A stretch of 64,000 nucleotides of DNA, from the NCBI GenBank assembly GCA_946402065.1, contig CAMIVR010000008.1, forward strand, positions 1 to 64,000, read 5' to 3'. The notes beneath the pieces were generated by a model that saw only the letters and a list, made by a program, of their open reading frames with translations, ran no database searches and was not told the origin of the DNA. Source of the stretch: an uncultured Brevibacillus sp. GTDB taxonomy: Bacteria > Bacillota > Bacilli > Brevibacillales > Brevibacillaceae. Position 1 is the first letter of the stretch. Every line of letters starts with the position of its first letter. The position numbers and the translations under genes are program-made. This document shows positions 20,462 to 31,161 of the stretch, in pieces.

Positions 20462-20510
20462 CCGCTTTTCCCCCTCATTCGTTCGTATTCCTTACCAACA
20501 GTCCGCTTTT

Positions 20511-22163
20511 TTACACGGAGCGATATTCACCAAATACTTGTCTGAGAACGCCGCAAATCTCCCCGATGGTGGCATACGCCCGAACGCACGCGAGGATGAG
20601 CGGCATGAGATTTTCCGTGCCCTCTGCCCCTCGTTTCAATTGAGCGAGCGTTTGTTCGACGAGCTTGTTATCCCGTCTGGCCCGCAAATCATCCAGGCGT
20701 TCTGTTTGTTTTTTGCCTAATGACGGATCGACGCGCAGCAGCTCCGGCTGCGGCTCGTTCTCCAGGCGGAACGAGTTCATGCCGACGACTTTTTCTTCCC
20801 CGGACTCGATTCTCCGCTGTGTCTCATAGGCCATCTTGTGAATTTCACGCTGCATGTACCCCGCTTCAACAGCTGCCACTGCACCGCCCATCTGCTTGAT
20901 TTTGTCCATGTATTCCAATGCTTTTTGTTCGATTTGATTCGTCAGCTCCTCGACGTAATAGGAGCCCGCCAGCGGGTCGACCGTATCGGTAACGCCGCTC
21001 TCGTAGGCAATGATCTGCTGCGTGCGAAGCGCAATCCGCGCCGATTCTTCTGTCGGCAGGGCAAGCGCTTCGTCTCGTGAATTGGTGTGCAGGCTTTGTG
21101 TTCCGCCGAGAACCGCTGCCAGTGCTTGCAGCGTTACGCGGACGATGTTGTTGTCCGGCTGCTGGGCTGTCAACGTCGAACCGCCCGTCTGGGTATGGAC
21201 GCGGAATTGCCACGACTTCGGATTTTTGGCCTGATACGTTTCCCGCATGAGTCGCGCCCACATCCGCCGGGCAGCGCGAAACTTGGCGATTTCCTCAAAG
21301 AAGTTGTTATGTCCGTTAAAGAAAAAGGAGAGCTGCGGCGCAAATTGGTCAATCTCCAAGCCTGCGTCGAGAGCGGCATCGACATAGGCAAGGCCATCTG
21401 CCAGCGTGAACGCCACCTCCTGGACGGCTGTGGAGCCCGCTTCACGAATGTGGTAGCCGCTGATGCTGATCGTATTCCATTTGGGCACATGCTGCGCGCA
21501 GTAGGCAAAAATATCGGTGATCAGCCGCATCGACGGTTTTGGCGGAAATATGTACGTGCCTCTGGCGATGTATTCTTTCAGAATGTCGTTTTGAATCGTC
21601 CCTGACAACGCTTCTGACGGAACCCCCTGCTTCTCGCCAACGACAATGTACATGGCAAGCAGGACAGCCGCAGGTGCGTTAATCGTCATCGACGTGCTGA
21701 CGCGATCCAGGGGGATTTCATGGAGCAGCGTTTCCATATCTTCCAGCGAATCAATCGCTACGCCTACTTTGCCGACTTCGCCAGACGCCATCGGGTCGTC
21801 AGAGTCATAGCCGATCTGTGTCGGCAAATCGAACGCGACACTCAGGCCGGTCTGCCCCTGCTCGAGCAAATAGCGAAAGCGCTTGTTGGTCTCATCTGCC
21901 GAACCGAAGCCTGCATATTGCCGCATGGTCCAAAAACGGCCACGGTACATGGTCGGCTGAACGCCACGCGTGTACGGATACTCGCCTGGAAAGCCGATAT
22001 TTTCCATGTAAGCGCCATCAATCTCGGCTGGTACATAAAGCCGCTCCACTTCAATGTCGGAAGACGTGGTAAACCGCTCTTTTCGTTCCGGTGTTTTGGC
22101 CAATCTTTTCGTGACCTGCTGTTGCCACTCTTGGTATACTTGGGTAAAATCTTTATTGGACAC
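20511..22163 (-). CDS. Methylmalonyl-CoA mutase large (catalytic) subunit
   Basis: [44 protein letters not shown]. Confidence 0.95.
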   Translation of the reverse strand: MSNKDFTQVYQEWQQQVTKRLAKTPERKERFTTSSDIEVERLYVPAEIDGAYMENIGFPGEYPYTRGVQPTMYRGRFWTMRQYAGFGSADETNKRFRYLLEQGQTGLSVAFDLPTQIGYDSDDPMASGEVGKVGVAIDSLEDMETLLHEIPLDRVSTSMTINAPAAVLLAMYIVVGEKQGVPSEALSGTIQNDILKEYIARGTYIFPPKPSMRLITDIFAYCAQHVPKWNTISISGYHIREAGSTAVQEVAFTLADGLAYVDAALDAGLEIDQFAPQLSFFFNGHNNFFEEIAKFRAARRMWARLMRETYQAKNPKSWQFRVHTQTGGSTLTAQQPDNNIVRVTLQALAAVLGGTQSLHTNSRDEALALPTEESARIALRTQQIIAYESGVTDTVDPLAGSYYVEELTNQIEQKALEYMDKIKQMGGAVAAVEAGYMQREIHKMAYETQRRIESGEEKVVGMNSFRLENEPQPELLRVDPSLGKKQTERLDDLRARRDNKLVEQTLAQLKRGAEGTENLMPLILACVRAYATIGEICGVLRQVFGEYRSV

Positions 22164-22315
22164 GTGAACCCTCCCTCTCCATCATCGCGATGCCTAACCG
22201 ATTAAATAGGATCCCGTCTCAATTCTAGCATAGCTTTCCTTAAATTCAACGAATCAACACGGAATGGTATGTGATTCATTATATAATTCGGAGGTTACAC
22301 AAGGAGGATAACCGG

Positions 22316-22408
22316 ATGAGAAAACTAAATCGGTCGTTTGTTGCGAAGGTAGTGATCGTACTGCTTGTCCTGTCACTGATAATCCCAAGCCTGTACGTAT
22401 TTCGCTAA
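22316..22408 (+). CDS. 30-aa single-pass membrane mini-protein (possibly Prli42-like)
   Basis: MRKLNRSFVAKVVIVLLVLSLIIPSLYVFR with strong RBS AAGGAGGATAACCGG upstream; absent from ORF track. Confidence 0.5.
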   Translation: MRKLNRSFVAKVVIVLLVLSLIIPSLYVFR

Positions 22409-22482
22409 ACCCGCCAAAAAACTGGCAGCTGGTCTGTCGCCTGTCTCGTTCATCAACGAAGCTTTTGCCCCGGCAGCAAAAC

Positions 22483-22519
22483 AAAAACCCCTCGAGAAAA
22501 GGGGTTTTTGTTTTGTGCA
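22483..22519. terminator. Bidirectional terminator
   Basis: AAAACAAAAACCCCTcgagaaAAGGGGTTTTTGTTTT. Confidence 0.85.
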
Positions 22520-22525
22520 GCTGCT

Positions 22526-24685
22526 CTATTTGGCCACGATGATGCTTGATGAGTTTGCATCCCATGTCAACTTGTATCCGAGTTGGTCGGTAACGAACTT
22601 GATCGGCAGCATCGGCATTCCGTTTTTGATCTGAACTGCCACTGGCAGCGTAGCATTCGTAGTGCCTGCTTTTGCCGCAGTGGAGCCAACCGTGAATTTC
22701 AACTGTTTCGTTCCGCTCGTAATCGACACCGATGTATTGTTCCATTGTGTTGTCAAGGCGAGAGCTTCTTTAAAAAATTGCGCCGGAACGAGCGTGTTGC
22801 CGTTGAGCGTATACGGCGCTGCGGAAAGCGGGTACGTCTTGCCGTTGACCACAAACGAAGCTGTGCCGACTTTAAGGCTGGCTGCACCCGCCGGAATTGC
22901 CGATGTCGGCGGGGTAGCTGCTGGCGGAGTCGGTGTTGTCGCAGGCAATTTCGCTCCGCCGATACTTACCGGACGACCAAACAGCATGTTCCTTTCAGCA
23001 GAAGTGTACACGCCAATGCTGTACACGTTTACGGCATTTGGTGTTGCCAGTCCGCCGCTCTCGGCGATCGAAATGTTCACCGGTGTTGCGGCCGGGATTG
23101 CTTGCGTCGGGTAAATGACCAGGTTTTGACCGCGGGCAGTGACGAAGCTCGGTTGAATTCCGTTTACTTTCACTGCTGCGACGTTCATGAACGTCGGCGA
23201 ACGGAAGCCTGCCGGCAAAATGATTTCAAAGTAATCCCGGTTTTGGATCAGCGCTGCGTTCAAGCCGACGATGTTGATATTCATTCCCGTCACAGTATTC
23301 AGGGTCGATTTGGTCAACGTCACTGTCGCCGTGCTGTTGTTCACCGTCGTACCAGGTGTCGCCGGAGGTATTGGCGTCGTCGGTGTGGTTGGCGGTACAA
23401 CTCCACCTACGCCAGTGATTGAGAATTTATTCGATTTGAAAGTTTTTCCGGCTACTTTTGCGGATAGTTGATAGTCAGAACCAGGTGTGGCCGGATTGGT
23501 CAAAAACGCATCATACGTAAAGTTCACCTTTACTGTGCTGCTCGTTTTAAAGTCGTAGCCAGTCTTCAGGTAGATGTGATTGTTATACGATGTGGCAACA
23601 CTGGCATTCGTACCGTTAATCGTGATGTCGGAGGCGCGCAGGATTCCCGGGATCATGTCGGCAGACGGGAATTCGACATCAATTGAATCGTTTGAATACA
23701 ATTTTTCTTTGCCGAGATCCAGTTCAAATTGGTAGCCGGAACGCGAACCTGCATTGGAATCTGTCAAGCTTACGTTAAAGCTGGAACCTGAGCTGGAAGA
23801 GGAAGACGAGCTACTTCCGGAGCCTTTTTTGATTTCGAATTTCTCCGATGTATACGTCGTGCTGTCATACCTCACTTTAAACGTGTATTTGGTTCCTTCA
23901 TCGCCTGGGTTGGTGACCCCCGAGTTTTTGTCAAATGTAATCTTTAATTTTTTGTCTCCGTCTGCTTTACTCGGAACCTTAATTTTGACTTCACTTTTGC
24001 CGGTAATACTGACATCTGCCGCTTCATAGCCGTTGACCAAGACATCCCGTGTGTCGAGGCTACGCGGGAGCATGTCATTGGTAGGGAACGTAACATAGAT
24101 GTATTCGTTTCTTTCCAGCTTGCTTTTGCTTTTTAACGATATGCTGCCCAATTCGTATTTGGAATCGTCCCCCGTGTATTTGCTGGATAAGGAGACGCTG
24201 AAGTCTTTGTTGCTTGACTTGCTGCCCCCGCTATCGGAAATGTCGATATAGCCGTAATCGGAGGATTCATTATCCGTCGATACAACGATCTTATACGAGT
24301 CTTCACTCTTCGGATTTGTGATACCGCTGCTGATCACGACTTCAACATCGTCACCCTTATCGAGGCTCTTCGACGTCTTGATGCTGATGGTTCTAGTGGT
24401 CACGTCAACACTGGAAGGCGTATCCCCATTTACTTCAACGTCGCTTTTTCTAATGCTTTTGTCAATCGAATAGCCAGAAGGGAATTTAATTTCGATGATG
24501 CCGCCTTTACTCAACTTTTTTTCCAACTCAAATGTAATCGTGTACTTGGAATCCGTATCCGTTTCGTCGTCATAAGCTTCTATATTGACGTTGGAAACCG
24601 CAAAAGCTTTCGGCACGGTCATGAAAGGCGTCGCTGCTAGAACAGCGGCCAGCGCAAACGGTACAATTTTTTTACTTTTCTTCAT
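22526..24685 (-). CDS. Large secreted protein, repeated beta-rich domains plus C-terminal copper-amine-oxidase-N-like (stalk) domain
   Basis: MKKSKKIVPFALAAVLAATPFMTVPKAFA signal peptide; RBS CAGGAGG; C-terminal GNTLVPAQFFKEAL...GMPMLPIKFVTDQLGYKLTWD. Confidence 0.8.
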   Translation of the reverse strand: MKKSKKIVPFALAAVLAATPFMTVPKAFAVSNVNIEAYDDETDTDSKYTITFELEKKLSKGGIIEIKFPSGYSIDKSIRKSDVEVNGDTPSSVDVTTRTISIKTSKSLDKGDDVEVVISSGITNPKSEDSYKIVVSTDNESSDYGYIDISDSGGSKSSNKDFSVSLSSKYTGDDSKYELGSISLKSKSKLERNEYIYVTFPTNDMLPRSLDTRDVLVNGYEAADVSITGKSEVKIKVPSKADGDKKLKITFDKNSGVTNPGDEGTKYTFKVRYDSTTYTSEKFEIKKGSGSSSSSSSSSGSSFNVSLTDSNAGSRSGYQFELDLGKEKLYSNDSIDVEFPSADMIPGILRASDITINGTNASVATSYNNHIYLKTGYDFKTSSTVKVNFTYDAFLTNPATPGSDYQLSAKVAGKTFKSNKFSITGVGGVVPPTTPTTPIPPATPGTTVNNSTATVTLTKSTLNTVTGMNINIVGLNAALIQNRDYFEIILPAGFRSPTFMNVAAVKVNGIQPSFVTARGQNLVIYPTQAIPAATPVNISIAESGGLATPNAVNVYSIGVYTSAERNMLFGRPVSIGGAKLPATTPTPPAATPPTSAIPAGAASLKVGTASFVVNGKTYPLSAAPYTLNGNTLVPAQFFKEALALTTQWNNTSVSITSGTKQLKFTVGSTAAKAGTTNATLPVAVQIKNGMPMLPIKFVTDQLGYKLTWDANSSSIIVAK

Positions 24686-24869
24686 GTGAACCTCCTGATA
24701 CTTATGTACTTTGTTCTTGTTAATGGGTATTAGTTTACCATAAATAGCGAATTGAGGAAATCTTGCCGGCAAATCCCATGTATTCTGACATTTCCCCATA
24801 TCGTAAACAATCCCACTGCACCTCTCCATTAGATTAGACGTGCGAGCTCCGGTAAACGTTTCAGCAAAA

Positions 24870-24908
24870 CAAAAAAAATACTAAGAATCTTATGCTATTC
24901 TTAGTATT
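24870..24908 (-). terminator. Terminator of bkd operon
   Basis: Minus strand ATACTAAGAATagcataagATTCTTAGTATTTTTTTTG. Confidence 0.9.
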
Positions 24909-24918
24909 TATTCTTATT

Positions 24919-26292
24919 CTAGTAGATTTTCGTCTCGGAGCCAATACCTTCGATTTTTTGTTTGACACTTTGTAAAAAACGGCCGCAAATCAATCCGTCG
25001 AGCACGCGATGGTCGAGCGACATGCACAGGTTGGTCATCGACCGAATCGCGATCATGTCGTCAATCACCACGGGCCGCTTGACGATCGCCTCGACACTCA
25101 GGATCGCCGCTTGTGGCGCATTGATGATCGGTGCGGAGAGGACGGAGCCAAAGGAGCCGGTATTGTTGACGGTAAACGTGCCCCCCGTCATATCGTCTAC
25201 GGTCAGCTTGCCCGCCCGCGTACGCGCAGCAAGATCATCAATCGACTTGGCGATTCCGTAGATAGACTTCTGATCGGCATCTTTGATGACCGGAACGTAC
25301 AGGGCATCGTCTGTCGCCACGGCAATCGAGATGTTGATGTTTTTCTTGACGATAATGGAATCGCCCGCCCATGTCGAGTTAATGAGCGGATACTCTTTCA
25401 GCGCCTCGACGACGGCTTTGATAAAGAAAGGCAGATACGTCAGGTTTACACCTTCTTTTTGTTTAAATTCATCCTTGATCTGATTGCGGAAATTCACCAG
25501 GTTGGTTACGTCCAGCTCCACTGTCGTCCAGGCATGTGGTGCTTCGTGCTTGCTTTGCTGCATACGGCTGGCAATCGTTTTGCGAACGGAAGTGACTGGA
25601 ATGACTTGATCGCCCGGTGCAGCCTGGACACGATTGCCCGCTGCCGGCTTGCTCCCGGCAGGCAGAGTGACATCAGCCATTTGCGGTACAGCTGTCTGTG
25701 CAGGAGCAACGATACTACCTGATGGTTGCGGCTGCTCAGGCTGTCTAACCGGCGCTCCGCTCGCGATATACGCCTGCACATCCTTTCTGGTTATGCGGCC
25801 TTCCGCACCAGAACCATTCACCTGCGACAAATCGATGTTGTGCTGCTGAGCCAGCTGCATGACGGCTGGCGAGTAGCGCTGTTTTGGCCTGGCGACATCT
25901 GTCTGTGTCGAGACAGGAGCTTGGCTTTGGCTGACTGCCACGCTGACCGTCTGGCTCGCAGGTGAGCTCACTGCACTGACAGGCTGCTCGGTTCCAGCGA
26001 CTGCAGCGTGCGCTTGAGCAGCGGGTTGTGCCTCGGAGGGCTCAGCACCCGTGCCCGCTTCTTCGATATAGAGGATGAGCGTGCCGACATCGACTGTCTC
26101 GCCCTCCGGGATGAGAATTTCCGTCACACGACCGGATACGGTGGACGGCACCTCAGCATTTACTTTGTCTGTCGTCACTTCAGCCAGAGGATCGTATTTT
26201 GATACGGTATCCCCGACTTTCACCAGCCACTTGGAGATGGTTCCCTCGGTCACGCTCTCACCGAGTTGGGGCATGAGTACTTTCGTAGCCAT
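24919..26292 (-). CDS. bkdB: Branched-chain alpha-keto acid dehydrogenase E2
   Basis: Lipoyl domain EVTTDKVNAEVPS, E3-binding domain, catalytic DHRVLDG. Confidence 0.92.
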   Translation of the reverse strand: MATKVLMPQLGESVTEGTISKWLVKVGDTVSKYDPLAEVTTDKVNAEVPSTVSGRVTEILIPEGETVDVGTLILYIEEAGTGAEPSEAQPAAQAHAAVAGTEQPVSAVSSPASQTVSVAVSQSQAPVSTQTDVARPKQRYSPAVMQLAQQHNIDLSQVNGSGAEGRITRKDVQAYIASGAPVRQPEQPQPSGSIVAPAQTAVPQMADVTLPAGSKPAAGNRVQAAPGDQVIPVTSVRKTIASRMQQSKHEAPHAWTTVELDVTNLVNFRNQIKDEFKQKEGVNLTYLPFFIKAVVEALKEYPLINSTWAGDSIIVKKNINISIAVATDDALYVPVIKDADQKSIYGIAKSIDDLAARTRAGKLTVDDMTGGTFTVNNTGSFGSVLSAPIINAPQAAILSVEAIVKRPVVIDDMIAIRSMTNLCMSLDHRVLDGLICGRFLQSVKQKIEGIGSETKIY

Positions 26293-26311
26293 TGTCTGTC
26301 CTCCTCAGATA

Positions 26312-27295
26312 TCAAAAGTTGGCCAATTCACGCATCGCTTCCAGCACTTTGTCCGGATTCAGCATGAAGAATTTTTCCAGCGGCGGGCTGTACGGCATCG
26401 CCGGAACATCCGGGCCGCACAAGCGTTTGATCGGCGCATCCAGATCAAACAGGCAATTCTCCGCAATAATCGCCGCTACTTCTCCGGCAACGCCGCCTTC
26501 TTTGTTATCCTCGTGGATGATCAGGACTTTGCCCGTTTTCGCAGCTGCTTCGATAATCGACGCTTTGTCCAGCGGGTAGAGCGTACGCAGGTCGAGGATG
26601 TGGGCGCTGATCCCTTCCTGAGCCAATTTTTCTGCCGCCTGCAACGCGAAGTGAAGGGTCATGCCGTAGGAAATCACGGTAATATCCGTACCCTCGCGCT
26701 TCACTTCGGCCTTGCCGATCGGCACTGTATAATCTGTTTCCGGCACTTCTCCTTTAATCAGGCGGTAGCAGCGCTTGTGCTCAAAAAAGAGCACCGGGTC
26801 ATTGTCGCGGATGGCTGCTTTCAACAAGCCTTTGGCATCGTAAGGCGTAGACGGTGCGACAACCTTCAACCCGGGCACGCTCGTAAACATCGCCTCTACA
26901 GATTGCGAGTGGTAGAGCGCGCCGTGTACACCGCCGCCAAATGGAGCCCGGATCGTAATCGGACAATTCCAGTCATTGTTGGAACGGTAGCGCATTTTCG
27001 CTGCTTCGCTGACGATCTGGTTGACTGCCGGCATAATGAAATCGGCGAACTGCATTTCCGCGATCGGACGCATTCCATACGCCGCTGCCCCGATGGCGAC
27101 ACCGGCAATAGCCGATTCAGCGAGCGGTGCGTCAATTACCCGTTCTTCGCCAAATTCATCAATCAAGCCGACTGTGGCGCGAAATACGCCGCCGCGCACG
27201 CCGACATCCTCGCCAAGAATAAACACATTGGGATCGCGACGCATCTCTTCGCGCATCGCTAACGTAATTGCATCGATAAACGACATAACAGCCAT
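26312..27295 (-). CDS. bkdAB: Branched-chain alpha-keto acid dehydrogenase E1 beta
   Basis: Transketolase-like E1 beta; GEDVGVRGGVFRATVGL. Confidence 0.92.
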   Translation of the reverse strand: MAVMSFIDAITLAMREEMRRDPNVFILGEDVGVRGGVFRATVGLIDEFGEERVIDAPLAESAIAGVAIGAAAYGMRPIAEMQFADFIMPAVNQIVSEAAKMRYRSNNDWNCPITIRAPFGGGVHGALYHSQSVEAMFTSVPGLKVVAPSTPYDAKGLLKAAIRDNDPVLFFEHKRCYRLIKGEVPETDYTVPIGKAEVKREGTDITVISYGMTLHFALQAAEKLAQEGISAHILDLRTLYPLDKASIIEAAAKTGKVLIIHEDNKEGGVAGEVAAIIAENCLFDLDAPIKRLCGPDVPAMPYSPPLEKFFMLNPDKVLEAMRELANF

Positions 27296-27307
27296 TCGCT
27301 TTACCCC

Positions 27308-28306
27308 CTATTCTTCGTATACGTATCGCAGTGCAGATTCTGGTACTGGATAAGGTGCATTTTCGGCGTAGTCTGTCGCTTCGTCTACTTCAGCCTGTAC
27401 GCGACTTTGCAGCTCCTGATGCTTCGCTTCATCCATGACCCCGACCTCCAGCAAATAGTTGGCGAATGTCGTGAGTGGATCGTTCTTTTTCGCTTCCTCC
27501 ACCTCTTCGCGCGTCCGGTACGTGCGATCGTCGTCGTCGCTGGAGTGGGGAACCAGTCGATACGTAACAGCCTCGATCAATGTTGGGCCGCCGCCGTTGC
27601 GTCCGCGCTCAACCGCTTCTTTGACCACGCGGTACGTCTCGATCGGGTCGTTGCCGTCGATGCTCACGCCTTTGAAGCCATAGCCGATGGCGCGATCGGC
27701 AACGCTCTCGCAAGCGAGTTGTTTTTTCAGCGGAACCGAAATGGCGTATTTGTTATTTTCACAGAAGAAAATGACAGGCAATTTGTGGACGCCGGCAAAG
27801 TTGGCTCCCTCATGGAAATCTCCCTGATTGCTCGAGCCTTCGCCAAATGACGTGTACACGACGTGGTCTTTCTTTTGCAGCTTTCCAGCCAGGGCGATGC
27901 CCACGGCATGCGGCACCTGAGTCGTTACCGGACTGGAACCGGTGAGAATGTTCAGCTTCTTGCCGCCAAAGTGGCCAGGCATTTGCCTTCCGCCGCTGTT
28001 CGGATCGCCTGCCTTGGCAAAAGCGGACAGCATGCAATCGCGAGCGGTTTGGCCAAAGACGAGCACGACGCCGAGGTCGCGGTAGTACGGGCAGGCGTAA
28101 TCCTTGCCTTTCTCAAAGGCGAATGCGGCGCCGACCTGCGCAGCTTCCTGGCCTTGGCAGGAGATGACAAACGGCACCTTTCCGGCGCGGTTCAGCAGCC
28201 ATTGACGTTCGTCAATTTTGCGGGCCAGCAGCATGTAGTAGTACATATCCAGAACTTGCTCATCTGTCAATCCAACTGCTTCGTGGCGTTTCGTCGAAGT
28301 TGTCAT
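27308..28306 (-). CDS. bkdAA: Branched-chain alpha-keto acid dehydrogenase E1 alpha
   Basis: TPP-binding GEGSSNQGDFHEGANFAGVHKLPVIFFCENN. Confidence 0.92.
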   Translation of the reverse strand: MTTSTKRHEAVGLTDEQVLDMYYYMLLARKIDERQWLLNRAGKVPFVISCQGQEAAQVGAAFAFEKGKDYACPYYRDLGVVLVFGQTARDCMLSAFAKAGDPNSGGRQMPGHFGGKKLNILTGSSPVTTQVPHAVGIALAGKLQKKDHVVYTSFGEGSSNQGDFHEGANFAGVHKLPVIFFCENNKYAISVPLKKQLACESVADRAIGYGFKGVSIDGNDPIETYRVVKEAVERGRNGGGPTLIEAVTYRLVPHSSDDDDRTYRTREEVEEAKKNDPLTTFANYLLEVGVMDEAKHQELQSRVQAEVDEATDYAENAPYPVPESALRYVYEE

Positions 28307-28326
28307 CGAGTTTCCTCCATTTCTCC

Positions 28327-29748
28327 TCATGAATGAATCGCTAAACCATCTACAGCAAGCGCCGCTTCGGCAAAAGCTTCAGACAAAGTCGGGTGCGGAT
28401 GAATCGTATGGCCGATTTCCCACGGAGTAGCATCAAGCACGCGCGCCAGCCCCGCTTCGGAAATCATGTCGGTCACATGCGGGCCGATCATATGCACACC
28501 GAGGAGATCATCCGTCTTCGCATCGACAACCAATTTGACAAAGCCGTCGTTTTCGCCAAAAACCAGCGCCTTTCCCAAAGCTTTAAAGGAAAACTTGCCC
28601 GTCTTGACTTCGTAGCCTTGCGCTTTGGCCTCTGCTTCACTTAAACCGACGCTGGCGATTTCCGGTCGGCTGTAGGTGCATTTCGGAACTTTTGTGTAAT
28701 CCAGTGCGTAAGGAGAACGACCGGCGATATGTTCAACCGCCAAAATCCCTTCATGCGCAGCCACATGGGCCAACTGCAGCCCGCCAATCACGTCGCCGAC
28801 CGCGTATATATGGGATTCTGCCGTTTGGAACCATTCATTTACGGCGATGACGCCATTTTCGACTTTAATCTCGGTAGCCTCAAGTCCGAGATTATCCAGA
28901 TTCGCCTGTCTGCCGACGGAGACGAGCAGTTTGTCTGCGGTAAAGCTCTCTTCCGCTCCGCCTGCTTCCGCTTTGATCGCAACCTGGCCATCTGCCTTCG
29001 AAAGGGTTTCGGCCAGCACTTTGGCTCCCGTCACCACTTTGACTTTGCGCTTCTTCAAGAGACGGGCCATTTCTTTGCTGATCTCTTCATCTTCAGTCGG
29101 CAGGATGCGCGAAGCGGACTCGACTACGGTCACTTCCACGCCGAAATCGCTGAGCATGGAAGCCCACTCAATGCCGATCACGCCGCCGCCGACGATGATG
29201 ATCGATTTGGGCAGCTCGGTCAGCTCCAACGCTTCATCGCTCGTCAACACGTACTCGCCGTCTATCGTTAGGCCGGGAAGTGTTCGTGGGCGCGATCCCG
29301 TAGCAATAATGAGAAACTTCGGCACGATAATCTCCTGCTCGCCATTTTCCTGCTCAATCCGCACAGCTCCTGCCTGCGGCGAGAATATCGACGGGCCCAT
29401 CACACGTCCAAGACCGTTAAAAACGCGGATTTTCCCCTTGTTCATCAAATGTTGGACACCTTTATGTAATTGTTCGATGATTCCTTGCTTGCGCGCCTGG
29501 ATTTTGGCAAAGTCGAAGCCGACGTTTTCTGCAGTGACGCCGAACTTGTCGCTCTCCTTCATCGTCGCGTACACTTCGGCACTGCGCAGCAAGGCCTTGG
29601 ACGGAATGCAGCCACGGTGCAAGCACGTACCGCCAAGCTTATCCTTTTCAACCAGCGCTACCTTCATTCCCAGTTGGGTCGCCCGGATTGCCGCGACATA
29701 TCCGCCCATTCCGCCACCCAAAACGACAAGATCGAACTCTTGCGACAT
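28327..29748 (-). CDS. lpd: Dihydrolipoamide dehydrogenase
   Basis: GGTCLHRGCIPSKALL redox-active disulfide, FAD/NAD motifs, HPHPTLSEAF. Confidence 0.95.
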   Translation of the reverse strand: MSQEFDLVVLGGGMGGYVAAIRATQLGMKVALVEKDKLGGTCLHRGCIPSKALLRSAEVYATMKESDKFGVTAENVGFDFAKIQARKQGIIEQLHKGVQHLMNKGKIRVFNGLGRVMGPSIFSPQAGAVRIEQENGEQEIIVPKFLIIATGSRPRTLPGLTIDGEYVLTSDEALELTELPKSIIIVGGGVIGIEWASMLSDFGVEVTVVESASRILPTEDEEISKEMARLLKKRKVKVVTGAKVLAETLSKADGQVAIKAEAGGAEESFTADKLLVSVGRQANLDNLGLEATEIKVENGVIAVNEWFQTAESHIYAVGDVIGGLQLAHVAAHEGILAVEHIAGRSPYALDYTKVPKCTYSRPEIASVGLSEAEAKAQGYEVKTGKFSFKALGKALVFGENDGFVKLVVDAKTDDLLGVHMIGPHVTDMISEAGLARVLDATPWEIGHTIHPHPTLSEAFAEAALAVDGLAIHS

Positions 29749-29982
29749 GGTAACATTCTCCTTTTATGAAAAGCGCTGCAACGCCTCTCGTGAATTTTAA
29801 CTACAGCAAATCGTGCAGCTTCGACATGAACTTTTCGCACTACATCTATAATTCAGTATACGGCTCTTGTAAGTTGACCCTCTACCATTGTAACCGATCT
29901 GCCCAAAAATTAGTACCTGGTAATAGTAATAACTACAAATTTTATCCGACCCGGGTCGCGAACCGCACCCAGGCCGCGGATG

Positions 29983-31074
29983 TTACCTGCTTAGAACCGA
30001 TTTGCCGTCCCGCAGAAACGTATTGCGCGATTTCGCCATGCTGCTGATCCGCTCCTCGGCCATGCGATCAGCCGCTTGATAGGACGGGATATTGTCGCGC
30101 GCAGAGATGTCAAAAACCTTGAGAATGTTGTCGTATATGGTTTCCACTTTCTTAAGCGCCCGTTCGCGGTTGTAGCCCTCCAACTCATCGGCTACATTGA
30201 TTAAACCGCCGGCATTGATCACGTAGTCAGGCGCGTAGATCAATCCCATTGTATGAATCTGATCGCCGTGGCGCTCTTCTTTCAGCTGGTTGTTGGCTGC
30301 TCCGGCAATGACTTTCGCCTTGATCAGCGGGATCGTCTCGTCGTTCATTACCGCCCCCAGGGCACACGGCGAGAAAATATCACAACCGACTTGGAAAATC
30401 TCGTTGACCCCGACCGCTTTGGCGCCAAAATCGGCAACCGCCCTGGCGACATTCTCCTGGTTGATGTCGGTTACGATCAGGTGCGCGCCTTCTTCATGCA
30501 GGTGGCGGCAGAGGTTGTAGGCTACGTTGCCCACGCCTTGAACAGCTACGACCTTACCGGACAGATTGTCGCTGCCAAAAGCGACTTTTGCCGCAGCCTT
30601 CATTCCGCGAAAGACACCGTATGCCGTGACCGGAGATGGGTTTCCGCTCGAGCCGAATGCAGGTGAAACGCCTGTGACGTAATTGGTCTCGAGATGGATC
30701 AGGTCCATGTCGGCAACAGTCGTACCGACGTCTTCAGCCGTGATGTAGCGGCCGTTAAGCCCTTGAATATAGCGGCCAAACGAACGGAACAGCGCTTCGC
30801 TCTTGGCTTTTTTCGGATCGCCGATGATCACCGCTTTACCGCCGCCAAGATTCAGTCCGGAAGCTGCTGCTTTGTAGGTCATGCCTCTGGCCAATCGCAA
30901 AGCGTCGATTATCGCTTCACTCTCCGACTGGTATGTCCACATGCGCGTTCCGCCCAGCGCTGGACCGAGGGTCGTATCGTGTATTGCGATGATCGCCTTC
31001 AGTCCGGAATTCTCGTCTTGGCAAAAGACGAGCTGCTCATAGTCGTAACGCTGCAAGTAATCAAAGATTTCCAT
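29983..31074 (-). CDS. bcd: Leucine dehydrogenase
   Basis: [46 protein letters not shown]. Confidence 0.95.
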   Translation of the reverse strand: MEIFDYLQRYDYEQLVFCQDENSGLKAIIAIHDTTLGPALGGTRMWTYQSESEAIIDALRLARGMTYKAAASGLNLGGGKAVIIGDPKKAKSEALFRSFGRYIQGLNGRYITAEDVGTTVADMDLIHLETNYVTGVSPAFGSSGNPSPVTAYGVFRGMKAAAKVAFGSDNLSGKVVAVQGVGNVAYNLCRHLHEEGAHLIVTDINQENVARAVADFGAKAVGVNEIFQVGCDIFSPCALGAVMNDETIPLIKAKVIAGAANNQLKEERHGDQIHTMGLIYAPDYVINAGGLINVADELEGYNRERALKKVETIYDNILKVFDISARDNIPSYQAADRMAEERISSMAKSRNTFLRDGKSVLSR

Positions 31075-31161
31075 GTTGAAGCTGCCTCCCTGAATATACT
31101 CACCCAAATCCTGCCTTGCTGTCTTCGTAGGGTTCACTTGGAATCGTTCAACTATGTATAG

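Noticed and set aside
26075-27262. 395-aa plus-strand ORF opposite E2/E1 beta genes
   Set aside because: Spans two real minus-strand genes and their junction; artefact of complementary codon bias
29948-29977. GC-rich hairpin downstream of bcd (CCTGGGTGCGgttcGCGACCCGGG)
   Set aside because: Considered as a terminator splitting bcd from lpd, but no T-run follows; bcd and lpd are expected to be co-transcribed, so not called
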